Shown: positions 1 through 5,157, counted from the stretch's first letter. The stretch is 5,157 nucleotides of DNA from Patescibacteria group bacterium (GCA_030836665.1 JAUPLX010000080.1:1-5157); one strand, 5' to 3'. Notes: generated by a model from the letters alone, not told the origin. Program-made: numbers and translations.

Positions 1-1363
1 CGAGAACGGAAACCTGGTAGAGGATTTCGACGGCGACGAGAAGCGAATCGCGGAGGGCGGCCGGGTCTTCTTTTATCGTCCAAGGCTTCGTGTCGTCGAA
101 GTGCTTGTTGGCAAGGTCGATGAGTTTGGTAACTTCGGCGTAGGCCTCTTTGGTCTCGAACCTTTCGAGGGCGGCGCGGTAGTTCGCGTGGGCTTCGGAA
201 ACCGCGGCGCTTACGGAGTTCGGAAGCGCGAACCCTTCGGTGGAAACGCCTTCGGGGAAATTCTTAACGAAGAGCACGCTCGTGCGGTTCGCGAGATTGC
301 CGAGACCGTTGACGAGAGCGCTGTTGTAGAGATTTTTAAAGCCTTCGTGGGTGAAATCGATGTCTTCGCCCATGTTTCCTCCCCCGGCCGCGAGGAAATA
401 CCGAAGGGCATCGGGAACGTACTCGGCAAGCACGTCGTCGGGATCGACGACGTTCCCGAGGGATTTGCTCATTTTTTCGCCGTTCGACGTGACGAAGCCG
501 TGTACGAGGACGTTCTCTGAAGTTTCGAGTCCCGCCGAGAGGAGCATGGCCATGTAAATGAGCGCATGGAAGCGGGAGATGTCTTTCCCGATGACGTGGG
601 CGTAAACGCGCCCGAATTTCGCGAAGCGGACCTCGTCGGAGGAATATCCGGCGCCGGAGAGGTAGTTCGTCAGCGCGTCACACCAAACGTACATGACCTG
701 CGATTCGTCGCCCGGAACGGGGATTCCCCAGGGCATTTTCTCAGCGGTGCGCGAAAAACTCACGTCCTGGAGCCCTTCGCGAATGAAGGTGAGGAGTTCG
801 TTGCGGCGGTAGGTCGGGGTAATTTTAATGCGGTCGGTTTCGAGGAGTTCTTTGAGGACGTCGGAATACTTCGAAAGCGCGAAGAAGTAGTTTTCTTCCT
901 CGATGACGGCGGGCTTTTTCTTATGGGTGGGACATTCGCCGGCTACGAGATCCTTTTCCTGAAGGAACGCTTCGCAACCTTCGCAATAGAGGCCGGTATA
1001 CGATTTTTTGTAGATGTCCCCTTTGGCGGAAAGTTTCCTCCAGACATCTTGGGCGGTATTCCAGTGGCGGGCTCGGTCGGTGGTTCGGATGAAATCGTCG
1101 TAAGCGATGGAGAGGGTTTTTTCGAGCGATTGGAACGTGGCGACGTTCGCGTCGAGCATCGTGAGGGTATCTTCTCCAAGTTCCTTCGCCTTATTGAAGA
1201 TTTTCGAACCGTGTTCGTCGCTTCCCGTAAGGAAAAACGTCTCGTTTCCCGCGGCGCGGTTATATCGGGCGAGCACGTCCGCGATGACGAATTCCATCGC
1301 GTGGCCCATGTGCGGACGTCCGTTCATATACGGGATGGAGGTGGCGATGAGTCGGGCGGACAT
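1..1363 (-). CDS. metG: Methionyl-tRNA synthetase, C-terminus cut by window edge
   Basis: Class I aminoacyl-tRNA synthetase that charges tRNA-Met with methionine in the cytoplasm. The frame is open for 454 codons from the ATG at 1363 to the window edge, with no internal TGA, TAA or TAG. Visible landmarks: the HIGH-type motif as HMGH (residues 18-21), GSDEHG (47-52), a single zinc knuckle with C127, C130, C144 and H147 (CEGC then CPTH, the Thermus/Bacillus-like form), WCDA (227-230), KMSKS (297-301), and the anticodon-binding segment NKHFDDTKPW (419-428). Short bacterial MetRS enzymes run to roughly 500-520 residues, so some 50 residues lie outside the window. Start choice: the ATG sits 11 codons before the conserved Y-x-N-G strand, as usual in the family, and no ATG lies in the nearby upstream frame. 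No Shine-Dalgarno sequence precedes it. It is divergent from the cysteine-rich gene at 1549. Family assignment is certain. Confidence 0.97.
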   Translation of the reverse strand, partial: MSARLIATSIPYMNGRPHMGHAMEFVIADVLARYNRAAGNETFFLTGSDEHGSKIFNKAKELGEDTLTMLDANVATFQSLEKTLSIAYDDFIRTTDRARHWNTAQDVWRKLSAKGDIYKKSYTGLYCEGCEAFLQEKDLVAGECPTHKKKPAVIEEENYFFALSKYSDVLKELLETDRIKITPTYRRNELLTFIREGLQDVSFSRTAEKMPWGIPVPGDESQVMYVWCDALTNYLSGAGYSSDEVRFAKFGRVYAHVIGKDISRFHALIYMAMLLSAGLETSENVLVHGFVTSNGEKMSKSLGNVVDPDDVLAEYVPDALRYFLAAGGGNMGEDIDFTHEGFKNLYNSALVNGLGNLANRTSVLFVKNFPEGVSTEGFALPNSVSAAVSEAHANYRAALERFETKEAYAEVTKLIDLANKHFDDTKPWTIKEDPAALRDSLLVAVEILYQVSVL

Positions 1364-1425
1364 GGTCGGAATCGGAAAGTTTTGAAAAAGAAAATCCGGA
1401 AATCCACGGGATTTTCGAAGGCTTC

Positions 1426-1453
1426 AAAGTACCCGAAAAGCCGATAAAGTCAA
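1426..1453 (-). promoter_or_regulatory. Possible promoter for metG
   Basis: On the minus strand TTGACT (1453-1448) is followed after 16 bases by TACTTT (1431-1426). The -35 box matches consensus at 5 of 6 positions, but the -10 box matches at only 3 of 6. The same TTGACT hexamer occurs in the two stronger promoters of this window. It would give a 5' leader of about 55 bases before the ATG at 1363. This is inferred from sequence only. Confidence 0.35.
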
Positions 1454-1481
1454 AGGGTGCGTTGGCTAAAAACGGATACGA

Positions 1482-1510
1482 TTGACTTTCTTTGAACGTT
1501 TCGATATCAT
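1482..1510 (+). promoter_or_regulatory. Sigma-70-type promoter of the cysteine-rich gene
   Basis: TTGACT (1482-1487), a 17-base spacer, then TATCAT (1505-1510): 5 of 6 matches in each box and ideal spacing. Transcription would start near 1517, giving a leader of about 30 bases before the ATG at 1549. This placement supports 1549 rather than 1597 as the true start, and so supports translation through the TGA at 1567. Confidence 0.7.
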
Positions 1511-1548
1511 CTGCGGCAGTTCCCCTATCCCCAACCCGTTTTCCGATT

Positions 1549-2124
1549 ATGGACGCCTTAAAAAAATGAGCCCTCTTCGCCCTCGGCTTCTTCGGAATGC
1601 TCGGAGCGATTTCTTTGGGTTACTCCGCCTACGTCACGGCATTCCCCGCAACGGCCTCGAGCGGTTCGGTAGTGTCGTTTTCCGAATGGAACAAGATGGT
1701 GCAGGCCCTTCAGGATTTGGACGTGGGGATTCAGAAATCCGCCTGCGAAGGCCGCCGCGGAGTTTGGACCGCCGGAGCTTGCCAAGAGTATGCGTATTAT
1801 ACAGCCGCCTGTACGTATACGACCTGTTCGTGCAATGCCGGATACCATAAATGCACCTTTCCAGACCTCTTCACTGGTGGATTCGCCTCCCTTCGGAGGC
1901 CAGGGTACGATCCGGGAACTTATGTGTGGGTAGCCGGAAATTATCCGTCTGCTCAGGATTCGTTTTTTTACCCATCGTGGTGAGCGGGCGGAAGCGCTTT
2001 GACATGCAGTGCGAATTCCCATTATATGATGGACGTACGGAGAAACGCGAGTGGGAACACCGCATGGGGATGTTACCCCGATTCGTACGCGTATCCGGCC
2101 GCCTGTTGCCGCGACAATCAGTAA
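1549..2124 (+). CDS. Exported cysteine-rich protein of unknown family, two in-frame UGA codons
   Basis: No family recognised. Read with UGA as an amino acid, this is one frame of 191 residues ending in TAA. The N-terminus is a Sec-type signal peptide or anchor: K5-K6, then a hydrophobic stretch from residue 8 to about 30 (ALFALGFFGMLGAIS...), with possible cleavage near the A-x-A at 34-36. Next comes a short helix-like SFSEWNKMVQALQDLD (43-58). I recall similar W-N-x-x-V/L motifs in surface proteins of Patescibacteria. The rest has ten cysteines (66, 78, 88, 93, 95, 102, 153, 175, 186, 187), including CSCNAGYHKC and a terminal CC, and is rich in Tyr, Gly and Ser, as in a disulfide-stabilised surface or pilus-like protein. 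UGA is codon 7, inside the signal peptide, and codon 145. Starting at M17 instead would remove the positive n-region. With the standard code the gene breaks into a 6-residue peptide and two fragments. A pseudogene is less likely because the cysteine-rich character continues past codon 145 with no frameshift. Confidence 0.78.
1567..1569 (+). other. In-frame UGA read as sense, codon 7
   Basis: This TGA falls between K6 and the hydrophobic core of the signal peptide. Reading it as glycine or tryptophan gives a complete signal peptide with its Lys-Lys n-region. Reading it as stop leaves a 6-residue peptide. Glycine is inferred from the likely lineage. Confidence 0.72.
1981..1983 (+). other. In-frame UGA read as sense, codon 145
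   Basis: This TGA lies in the context FFYPSW-UGA-AGGSALTC. The 46 codons after it stay open to TAA at 2122-2124 and carry four more cysteines, two tryptophan- or tyrosine-bearing segments and a terminal CCRDNQ. This is the same composition as before it. Glycine would give WGAGGS, a natural linker; tryptophan would give WWAGGS. Confidence 0.72.
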
Positions 2125-2148
2125 AAGCAAAACGGGGGGGGAGGCGTC

Positions 2149-2886
2149 TTACCCTCCCGCGAACTTGATCGCGAAAAACGCGAACGCGGTACCGAAGACG
2201 GTCAATGCAATCATTCGGTACGAACTTTCGCGGCTGTGCGCTTCCGGTAAGATGTCGCTTACCCCGATGTAGAGGAGGAACCCCGCGAATACGCCGAGAT
2301 AGACGAAGAGCGCGTACGGAGGAAGAGTGAAAAACAGCGTGGACGCCGCTCCGAGCACGGGGGCGACCGCATCCATGAGAAGGAACGTTTTCGCCCGTTT
2401 CGCGGTATTTTTGTGCGTCAACATGAGCGTGACGGTATTCATTCCGTCCGTAAAATCGTGCGCGATTACCGCGATGGCGACCACGATACCGACCGACATG
2501 TCCACTTGGAACCCAAGCCCGATTCCGATACCGTCCATGAAAGAGTGCCCGATGAGCGCGAGCGCCGAGAACATTCCCACGTTCGGATGGTGGTGGTGCG
2601 CGTAGTCCCCTTCGTGCGTATGGTGGATGAGCACCGCTTTTTCGAGCAGGTGGAATACGAGAAAGCTTACCGCCAAAGCGATCATGGCGTCGATCGGGTC
2701 GAAGCCGCCGTCTTTCGCGAGTTCGAAAATCTCTGGGAGAATATCGAACGTCACGACTCCGAGCAGTACGCCCGCCGTAAAGGCCATGACGTAATGGAGC
2801 CGGTCTTTGAAACGTATGGAAATGAGGCCTCCGGCGAACGTGGAAACGAACGTGGCGAGCGAAAACAGTATGGCGGTCAGGGACAT
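2149..2886 (-). CDS. ZIP-family divalent metal transporter
   Basis: Inner-membrane carrier that brings zinc, or related divalent cations such as iron or manganese, into the cytoplasm. It is complete at 245 residues, normal for a bacterial ZIP protein, and ends in TAA. About eight membrane segments are visible, roughly at 3-25, 31-52, 67-88, 103-127, 130-152, 167-187, 190-212 and 223-243. A histidine-rich loop at 88-100 (HHTHEGDYAHHHH) lies between segments 3 and 4, the usual metal-handling loop. The transport-site motifs are present: HSFMDG (114-119) in segment 4 and HDFTDG (143-148) in segment 5. The sub-type with Asp in both, rather than HExPxG, is not the ZupT form. Start: the ATG at 2886 is the first in frame after an upstream TAG; no Shine-Dalgarno is seen. 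It contains no in-frame TGA. It converges on the cysteine-rich gene with 24 bases between stops and diverges from the metallopeptidase. The family is clear; metal specificity is not. Confidence 0.95.
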   Translation of the reverse strand: MSLTAILFSLATFVSTFAGGLISIRFKDRLHYVMAFTAGVLLGVVTFDILPEIFELAKDGGFDPIDAMIALAVSFLVFHLLEKAVLIHHTHEGDYAHHHHPNVGMFSALALIGHSFMDGIGIGLGFQVDMSVGIVVAIAVIAHDFTDGMNTVTLMLTHKNTAKRAKTFLLMDAVAPVLGAASTLFFTLPPYALFVYLGVFAGFLLYIGVSDILPEAHSRESSYRMIALTVFGTAFAFFAIKFAGG

Positions 2887-2920
2887 TCGGCGGTATTTCT
2901 ATCGGTAGATTTCGCGAAGG

Positions 2921-2948
2921 AGTATATCGGAGAACGTTTTTCGGGAAA
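2921..2948 (-). promoter_or_regulatory. Possible promoter for the ZIP transporter
   Basis: On the minus strand TATACT (2926-2921) matches the -10 consensus at 5 of 6 positions. It lies 34 bases before the ATG at 2886, the same distance range as in the other promoters here. The -35 region is weak; the best candidate is TTTCCC (2948-2943) with a 16-base spacer. A weak -35 box would fit a gene needing an activator, but that is speculation. Confidence 0.35.
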
Positions 2949-2954
2949 GATGAA

Positions 2955-2964
2955 AATCGCGATT
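2955..2964. promoter_or_regulatory. 10-base perfect palindrome between divergent promoters
   Basis: AATCGCGATT is a perfect inverted repeat. It lies between the leftward ZIP promoter and the rightward metallopeptidase promoter, 15 bases upstream of the latter's -35 box. The position suits an operator serving both genes. No regulator family is recognised from it, and a 10-base palindrome may occur by chance. Confidence 0.2.
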
Positions 2965-2978
2965 GTCCCCGTGGAATA

Positions 2979-3006
2979 TTGACTATTCGTTCCATGGAGT
3001 TATAAA
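2979..3006 (+). promoter_or_regulatory. Sigma-70-type promoter of the metallopeptidase gene
   Basis: TTGACT (2979-2984), a 16-base spacer, then TATAAA (3001-3006): 5 of 6 matches in each box. The -10 box ends 38 bases before the ATG at 3044, almost the same as the 39 bases seen at the cysteine-rich gene. That supports transcription of the whole 339-codon frame from here and not only the part downstream of the TGAs. Confidence 0.65.
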
Positions 3007-3043
3007 CTATCGCAATGGCCAATTCTGACAACCGCGTCACACC

Positions 3044-4063
3044 ATGAACATGCATGTAGGAAACGTCTCGGAAGCGACGAACGTTCTCGAATCCGCATAC
3101 CGGCTCGGAGCGGCCGAGCGCGTCCGCGATTTCGTCGTTTCCCGTTCGGAGGGGATTCTCGTCGCCGAACCGGACGACGAGGACGTTCGGCTGTACCGCG
3201 AATTCGAAGGACGCAAAATGGCGGAAATGGAAGACCGTCTCGACGTCTTGCTCGGCAATACCGTAATCCCTATGGCGGTCGGCTACGTACGCCACCGTTT
3301 CCCCGAGCGGAAAAACGAAGAGTTTCCCCGTATCGACAACGTATTCCTCATCATGGATTATACGATTTCCGAACGTGCGAACATCGTCTCGTGAGAACTT
3401 CCGGTTCCCGGAAAACTCCTCTGAAGCTGCGGTATGCGCGAAAGCGCTTCCGGAGTGGATTTGGAGATTTCCGTCAATCTCGACGCCTTCTTCAAAGAAC
3501 TCGAAAACGTCGAATTGAACGACGAGGAATTCGACGATCTCGCCGTTCAGGTACTTCTCCATGAAGTGATGCACGCCATCTCGTCGAACAAATACCTCAC
3601 CACCCCCGGAGAGCGCGAAGCGCGGGCGAAATGGCTCGCGTTCGTCGAGGGACTTTCGGATTCCGACGTCGACCCCGCGTGGGAATCGCTCATTTCGAGA
3701 TTCGGGTATTCGTGCAATTTCGCCTCTCCGGCGATTTCGCTCGACGAAATGCAGATATCCACGCTTCCTCTCGTGAATTCTTTCAACGAAGGGCTTACCG
3801 ACATCCTCGCCGCGAAAGCCTACGCCCACTATTTCCGATCTCGCGGGGAATCCCAAGAACGGAAGTATTCGGTATCGTACGCCGGGGAGGCGAAGGCGCT
3901 CCACATGGCGCTTCGCGAATACGCCCAAGTAAAGAATCGTCCTTTCCGCGAAGTGATGCGCGAAGTGGAAGAAGGGTATTTCTTCGGCGATTCGGAGTTC
4001 CTCCGCACGTTCGAAGAAATCGTCTGGCCCTCGCTTACGGCATTCCAAGAATATACTTCGTAA
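3044..4063 (+). CDS. HExxH zinc-metallopeptidase-like protein, two in-frame UGA codons
   Basis: Read with UGA as an amino acid this is one 339-residue protein ending in TAA. The catalytic signature is LLHEVMHAIS, with H173 and H177 as zinc ligands and E174 as catalytic base. NEGLTD (248-253) follows 70 residues later, and its E249 is the likely third ligand, an arrangement typical of gluzincin-type peptidases. Residues 1-116 form an acidic, mostly helical N-terminal region (for example LYREFEGRKMAEMEDRLDVL) with no signal peptide or membrane segment, so a cytoplasmic location is likely. The C-terminus is also helical and charged. UGA is codon 117 and codon 127, in a probable loop joining the two halves. 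With the standard code the gene would split into a 116-residue protein and a 209-residue protein starting at 3434. The second piece would have no promoter of its own. Start: the ATG at 3044 is the first in frame after the promoter; ATG 3050 is an alternative. The substrate is unknown, and the exact peptidase family is not recognised. Confidence 0.8.
3392..3394 (+). other. In-frame UGA read as sense, codon 117
   Basis: The context is RANIVS-UGA-ELPVPGKLL. The frame continues without shift through a second TGA into the HExxH domain. Glycine would fit a turn before E-L-P-V-P. If it were a stop, the upstream 116 residues would be a separate protein with no recognisable function. Confidence 0.72.
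3422..3424 (+). other. In-frame UGA read as sense, codon 127
   Basis: The context is PGKLL-UGA-SCGMRESASG, only 30 bases after the previous TGA. Both lie in the short segment joining the N-terminal helical part to the peptidase part. Two TGAs so close would also fit a non-functional linker. The lack of any TAA, TAG or frameshift favours recoding. Confidence 0.7.
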
Positions 4064-4082
4064 ATACGGCGAGCATAACGAC

Positions 4083-4110
4083 TTGGCATATGGCGCGAAA
4101 CGGATAGCAT
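4083..4110 (+). promoter_or_regulatory. Probable promoter of creD
   Basis: TTGGCA (4083-4088), a 16-base spacer, then TAGCAT (4105-4110): 5 of 6 and 4 of 6 consensus matches. It ends 27 bases before the ATG at 4138. It lies in the 74-base gap after the metallopeptidase stop, so creD may be transcribed on its own, although read-through from upstream is possible because no terminator is seen in the gap. Confidence 0.45.
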
Positions 4111-4137
4111 GGGGGCGCATAACGCCAACTTTCCCTT

Positions 4138-5157
4138 ATGGAAAATCCCATCACCGCCGTTACGAACGTCTCTTCGAAGAACGGTCCGATTTTCAAGATA
4201 CTCCTTTGCGGGTTCTTGGGCCTTCTCCTGCTCATTCCGGCCTCGATGATCGAAGATCTCGTTTCCGGCCGCAACCAACTCAAGATCGCCGCCACGAACG
4301 AAATCTCTTCGAAATGGGGATCCAGCACCACGCTTGCCGGACCCGTCCTCTCGATTCCCTATTCGGCGAAAGAAGACCAGGTCGTCGCCGTAGGCAACGG
4401 TATCCAGACCGTGCGGACCGTATCGAAAACGCGATACCTCCACATCCTTCCGAACGATCTTTCCTACGATACTTCCATCGAGCCTTCCGTACGAAGCCGC
4501 GGCATCTACGACGTCGTCGTATACCGGAGCTCGAATTCGGTAAAGGGCTCTTTCGAACTCTCGGATATCGCTCCCCTCTTCGAAAAACGGGGAACTCCGG
4601 ATTACGCCCACGCGATCGTGACGCTCGGGTTCAGCGATTCGAAAGGTATTGAAAACATCGGGAAATTGGGTCTCGGCGGCAAGGAATTCGAATTCGTTCC
4701 CGGCTCCGCCATCCGCGGAGTCCTCCCGAACGGCACGAGCGCCACCGTGGACTTGTCCGCCATGAGCGGTTCGGTCGCGTTTTCCACCGACGTTTCCGTC
4801 CGCGGTTCCGAATGGATCAAGTATCTCCCGCTCGGAAAATCCACCGTCGTGAAAACATCTTCCGCTTGGGCGAATCCGAGCTTCGACGGTGCGTTCCTCC
4901 CGACGGAACGCAAGGTGGATGACAAGGGATTTTCGGCCGTATGGAAAGTCCTCGACTACAATCGCGACTTTCCCCAATATTGGGACGACGACGCGTATTC
5001 CCTCGGATACGTGAATTCCGGGGTGGCCTACGACGGCGGCGATTCGTGGGATCCCTACGGAAATACCCGGATGAAGTACGCCACCCCCGTTTCCGAATCG
5101 GGCGTATCCGCTTCCGTCAATCTCGGATCGTCCGCCTTCGGCGTAAGCCTGAAACAG
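4138..5157 (+). CDS. creD: CreD-family inner membrane protein, C-terminus cut by window edge
   Basis: CreD is an inner-membrane protein. In Escherichia coli it is controlled by the CreBC two-component system and linked to envelope integrity and colicin tolerance; its molecular activity is not settled. Here 340 codons are open to the window edge with no TGA. Family landmarks in order: one membrane helix near the N-terminus (about 20-38, ILLCGFLGLLLLIPASMI), SSKWG (57-61), LGFSDSKGI (163-171), RGSEWIKYLPLG (222-233), NPSFDGAFLPTER (246-258), NRDFPQYW (275-282), and FGVSLKQ at the very end. Full-length CreD is about 450 residues; the missing part is the multi-helix C-terminal membrane domain. 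The part seen is the large domain between the first helix and that bundle, expected outside the membrane. The ATG at 4138 gives a normal family N-terminus and has no Shine-Dalgarno. No creB or creC is in the window, so control by that system cannot be assumed. Confidence 0.93.
   Translation, partial: MENPITAVTNVSSKNGPIFKILLCGFLGLLLLIPASMIEDLVSGRNQLKIAATNEISSKWGSSTTLAGPVLSIPYSAKEDQVVAVGNGIQTVRTVSKTRYLHILPNDLSYDTSIEPSVRSRGIYDVVVYRSSNSVKGSFELSDIAPLFEKRGTPDYAHAIVTLGFSDSKGIENIGKLGLGGKEFEFVPGSAIRGVLPNGTSATVDLSAMSGSVAFSTDVSVRGSEWIKYLPLGKSTVVKTSSAWANPSFDGAFLPTERKVDDKGFSAVWKVLDYNRDFPQYWDDDAYSLGYVNSGVAYDGGDSWDPYGNTRMKYATPVSESGVSASVNLGSSAFGVSLKQ

Noticed and set aside
566..1447. Open plus-strand frame of 293 codons opposite metG
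   Set aside because: Lies antisense to unmistakable MetRS motifs (HMGH, zinc knuckle) and has no domain or sensible composition of its own.
1364..1548. tRNA, riboswitch or small RNA in the metG upstream region
   Set aside because: No cloverleaf, T-box or strong stem-loop could be traced by eye; only the two promoters are supported. The suppressor-type tRNA-Gly (UCA) was looked for and is not in the window.
1597..1983. Cysteine-rich gene as a 128-residue protein starting at M17 and ending at the TGA
   Set aside because: Would lose the Lys-Lys n-region of the signal peptide, would put the start 87 bases after the -10 box instead of 39, and would drop four in-frame cysteines.
2139..2158. Hairpin GGGAGG / CCTCCC as a terminator between the convergent genes
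   Set aside because: Only six pairs with an 8-base loop, overlapping the ZIP stop and last codons, and no T-run follows on either strand.
1567..3424. UGA as selenocysteine
   Set aside because: The sites are in a signal peptide and in linker-like segments with no redox-type context. No stable hairpin stood out just after them, and two per gene in unrelated proteins is unlike selenoproteins.
3434..4063. Metallopeptidase as a separate 209-residue gene starting at ATG 3434
   Set aside because: No promoter or ribosome site upstream of 3434. The same frame continues upstream through only two TGAs to a promoter-associated ATG. Kept as the alternative if UGA proves to be a stop.
1549..4063. Both TGA-bearing genes as decayed pseudogenes
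   Set aside because: Four interruptions in two genes are all TGA. There is no TAA, TAG or frameshift, motifs are intact, and promoters are intact. Independent decay would rarely give only this pattern.
1871..4120. A 749-codon open frame on the minus strand spanning the ZIP gene, the metallopeptidase and part of the cysteine-rich gene
   Set aside because: Its translation is Arg-, Phe- and Val-rich with no domain. It overlaps the convincing ZIP gene in another frame and runs antisense to the HExxH protein. It is a by-product of codon bias (few T-starting codons at the relevant positions).
3829..4977. Open minus-strand frame of 382 codons opposite creD and the metallopeptidase
   Set aside because: Antisense to CreD family motifs; low-complexity Arg/Gly/Val/Phe translation without recognisable features.
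1..5157. CRISPR array, insertion sequence or prophage elements
   Set aside because: No regularly spaced repeats, transposase, terminal inverted repeats or phage genes seen; the content is ordinary chromosomal genes.

Overview
The window (5157 bases) looks like a chromosomal segment from a bacterium of the candidate phyla radiation (Patescibacteria) that reads UGA as an amino acid. The best fit is the Gracilibacteria/Absconditabacteria type of code (translation table 25, UGA = glycine, stops UAA and UAG only). Two separate genes are each interrupted only by in-frame TGA codons, two apiece. In both, the frame, the protein composition and the motifs continue across the TGAs to a TAA. All three complete genes end in TAA. 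Base composition is slightly over half G+C (37/60 and 31/60 in two lines counted by hand), which is high for the known UGA-recoding Patescibacteria. The placement is an inference: no ribosomal RNA, tRNA or marker phylogeny is available here.

Layout, left to right. (1) Positions 1-1363, minus strand: methionyl-tRNA synthetase (metG), truncated at its C-terminus by the window edge. (2) Positions 1364-1548: a divergent control region with a strong rightward promoter and a weaker leftward one. (3) Positions 1549-2124, plus strand: an exported cysteine-rich protein of unknown family with TGA at codons 7 and 145. (4) Positions 2149-2886, minus strand and convergent with the previous gene: a complete ZIP-family metal transporter. 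(5) Positions 2887-3043: a second divergent control region. (6) Positions 3044-4063, plus strand: a 339-residue HExxH metallopeptidase-like protein with TGA at codons 117 and 127. (7) Positions 4138-5157, plus strand: the N-terminal 340 residues of a CreD-family inner-membrane protein, cut off by the window end.

The genes do not form one operon. Each appears to have its own promoter, and the start codons have no recognisable Shine-Dalgarno sequence. The ZIP transporter and the metallopeptidase are divergent neighbours and might be linked through zinc, but the sequence does not prove this. The main point of interest is the UGA recoding. It is rare here (4 UGA in about 1570 codons), restricted to the two least conserved genes, and occurs in a genome of balanced GC. 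Read with the standard code, both genes would be broken into fragments.
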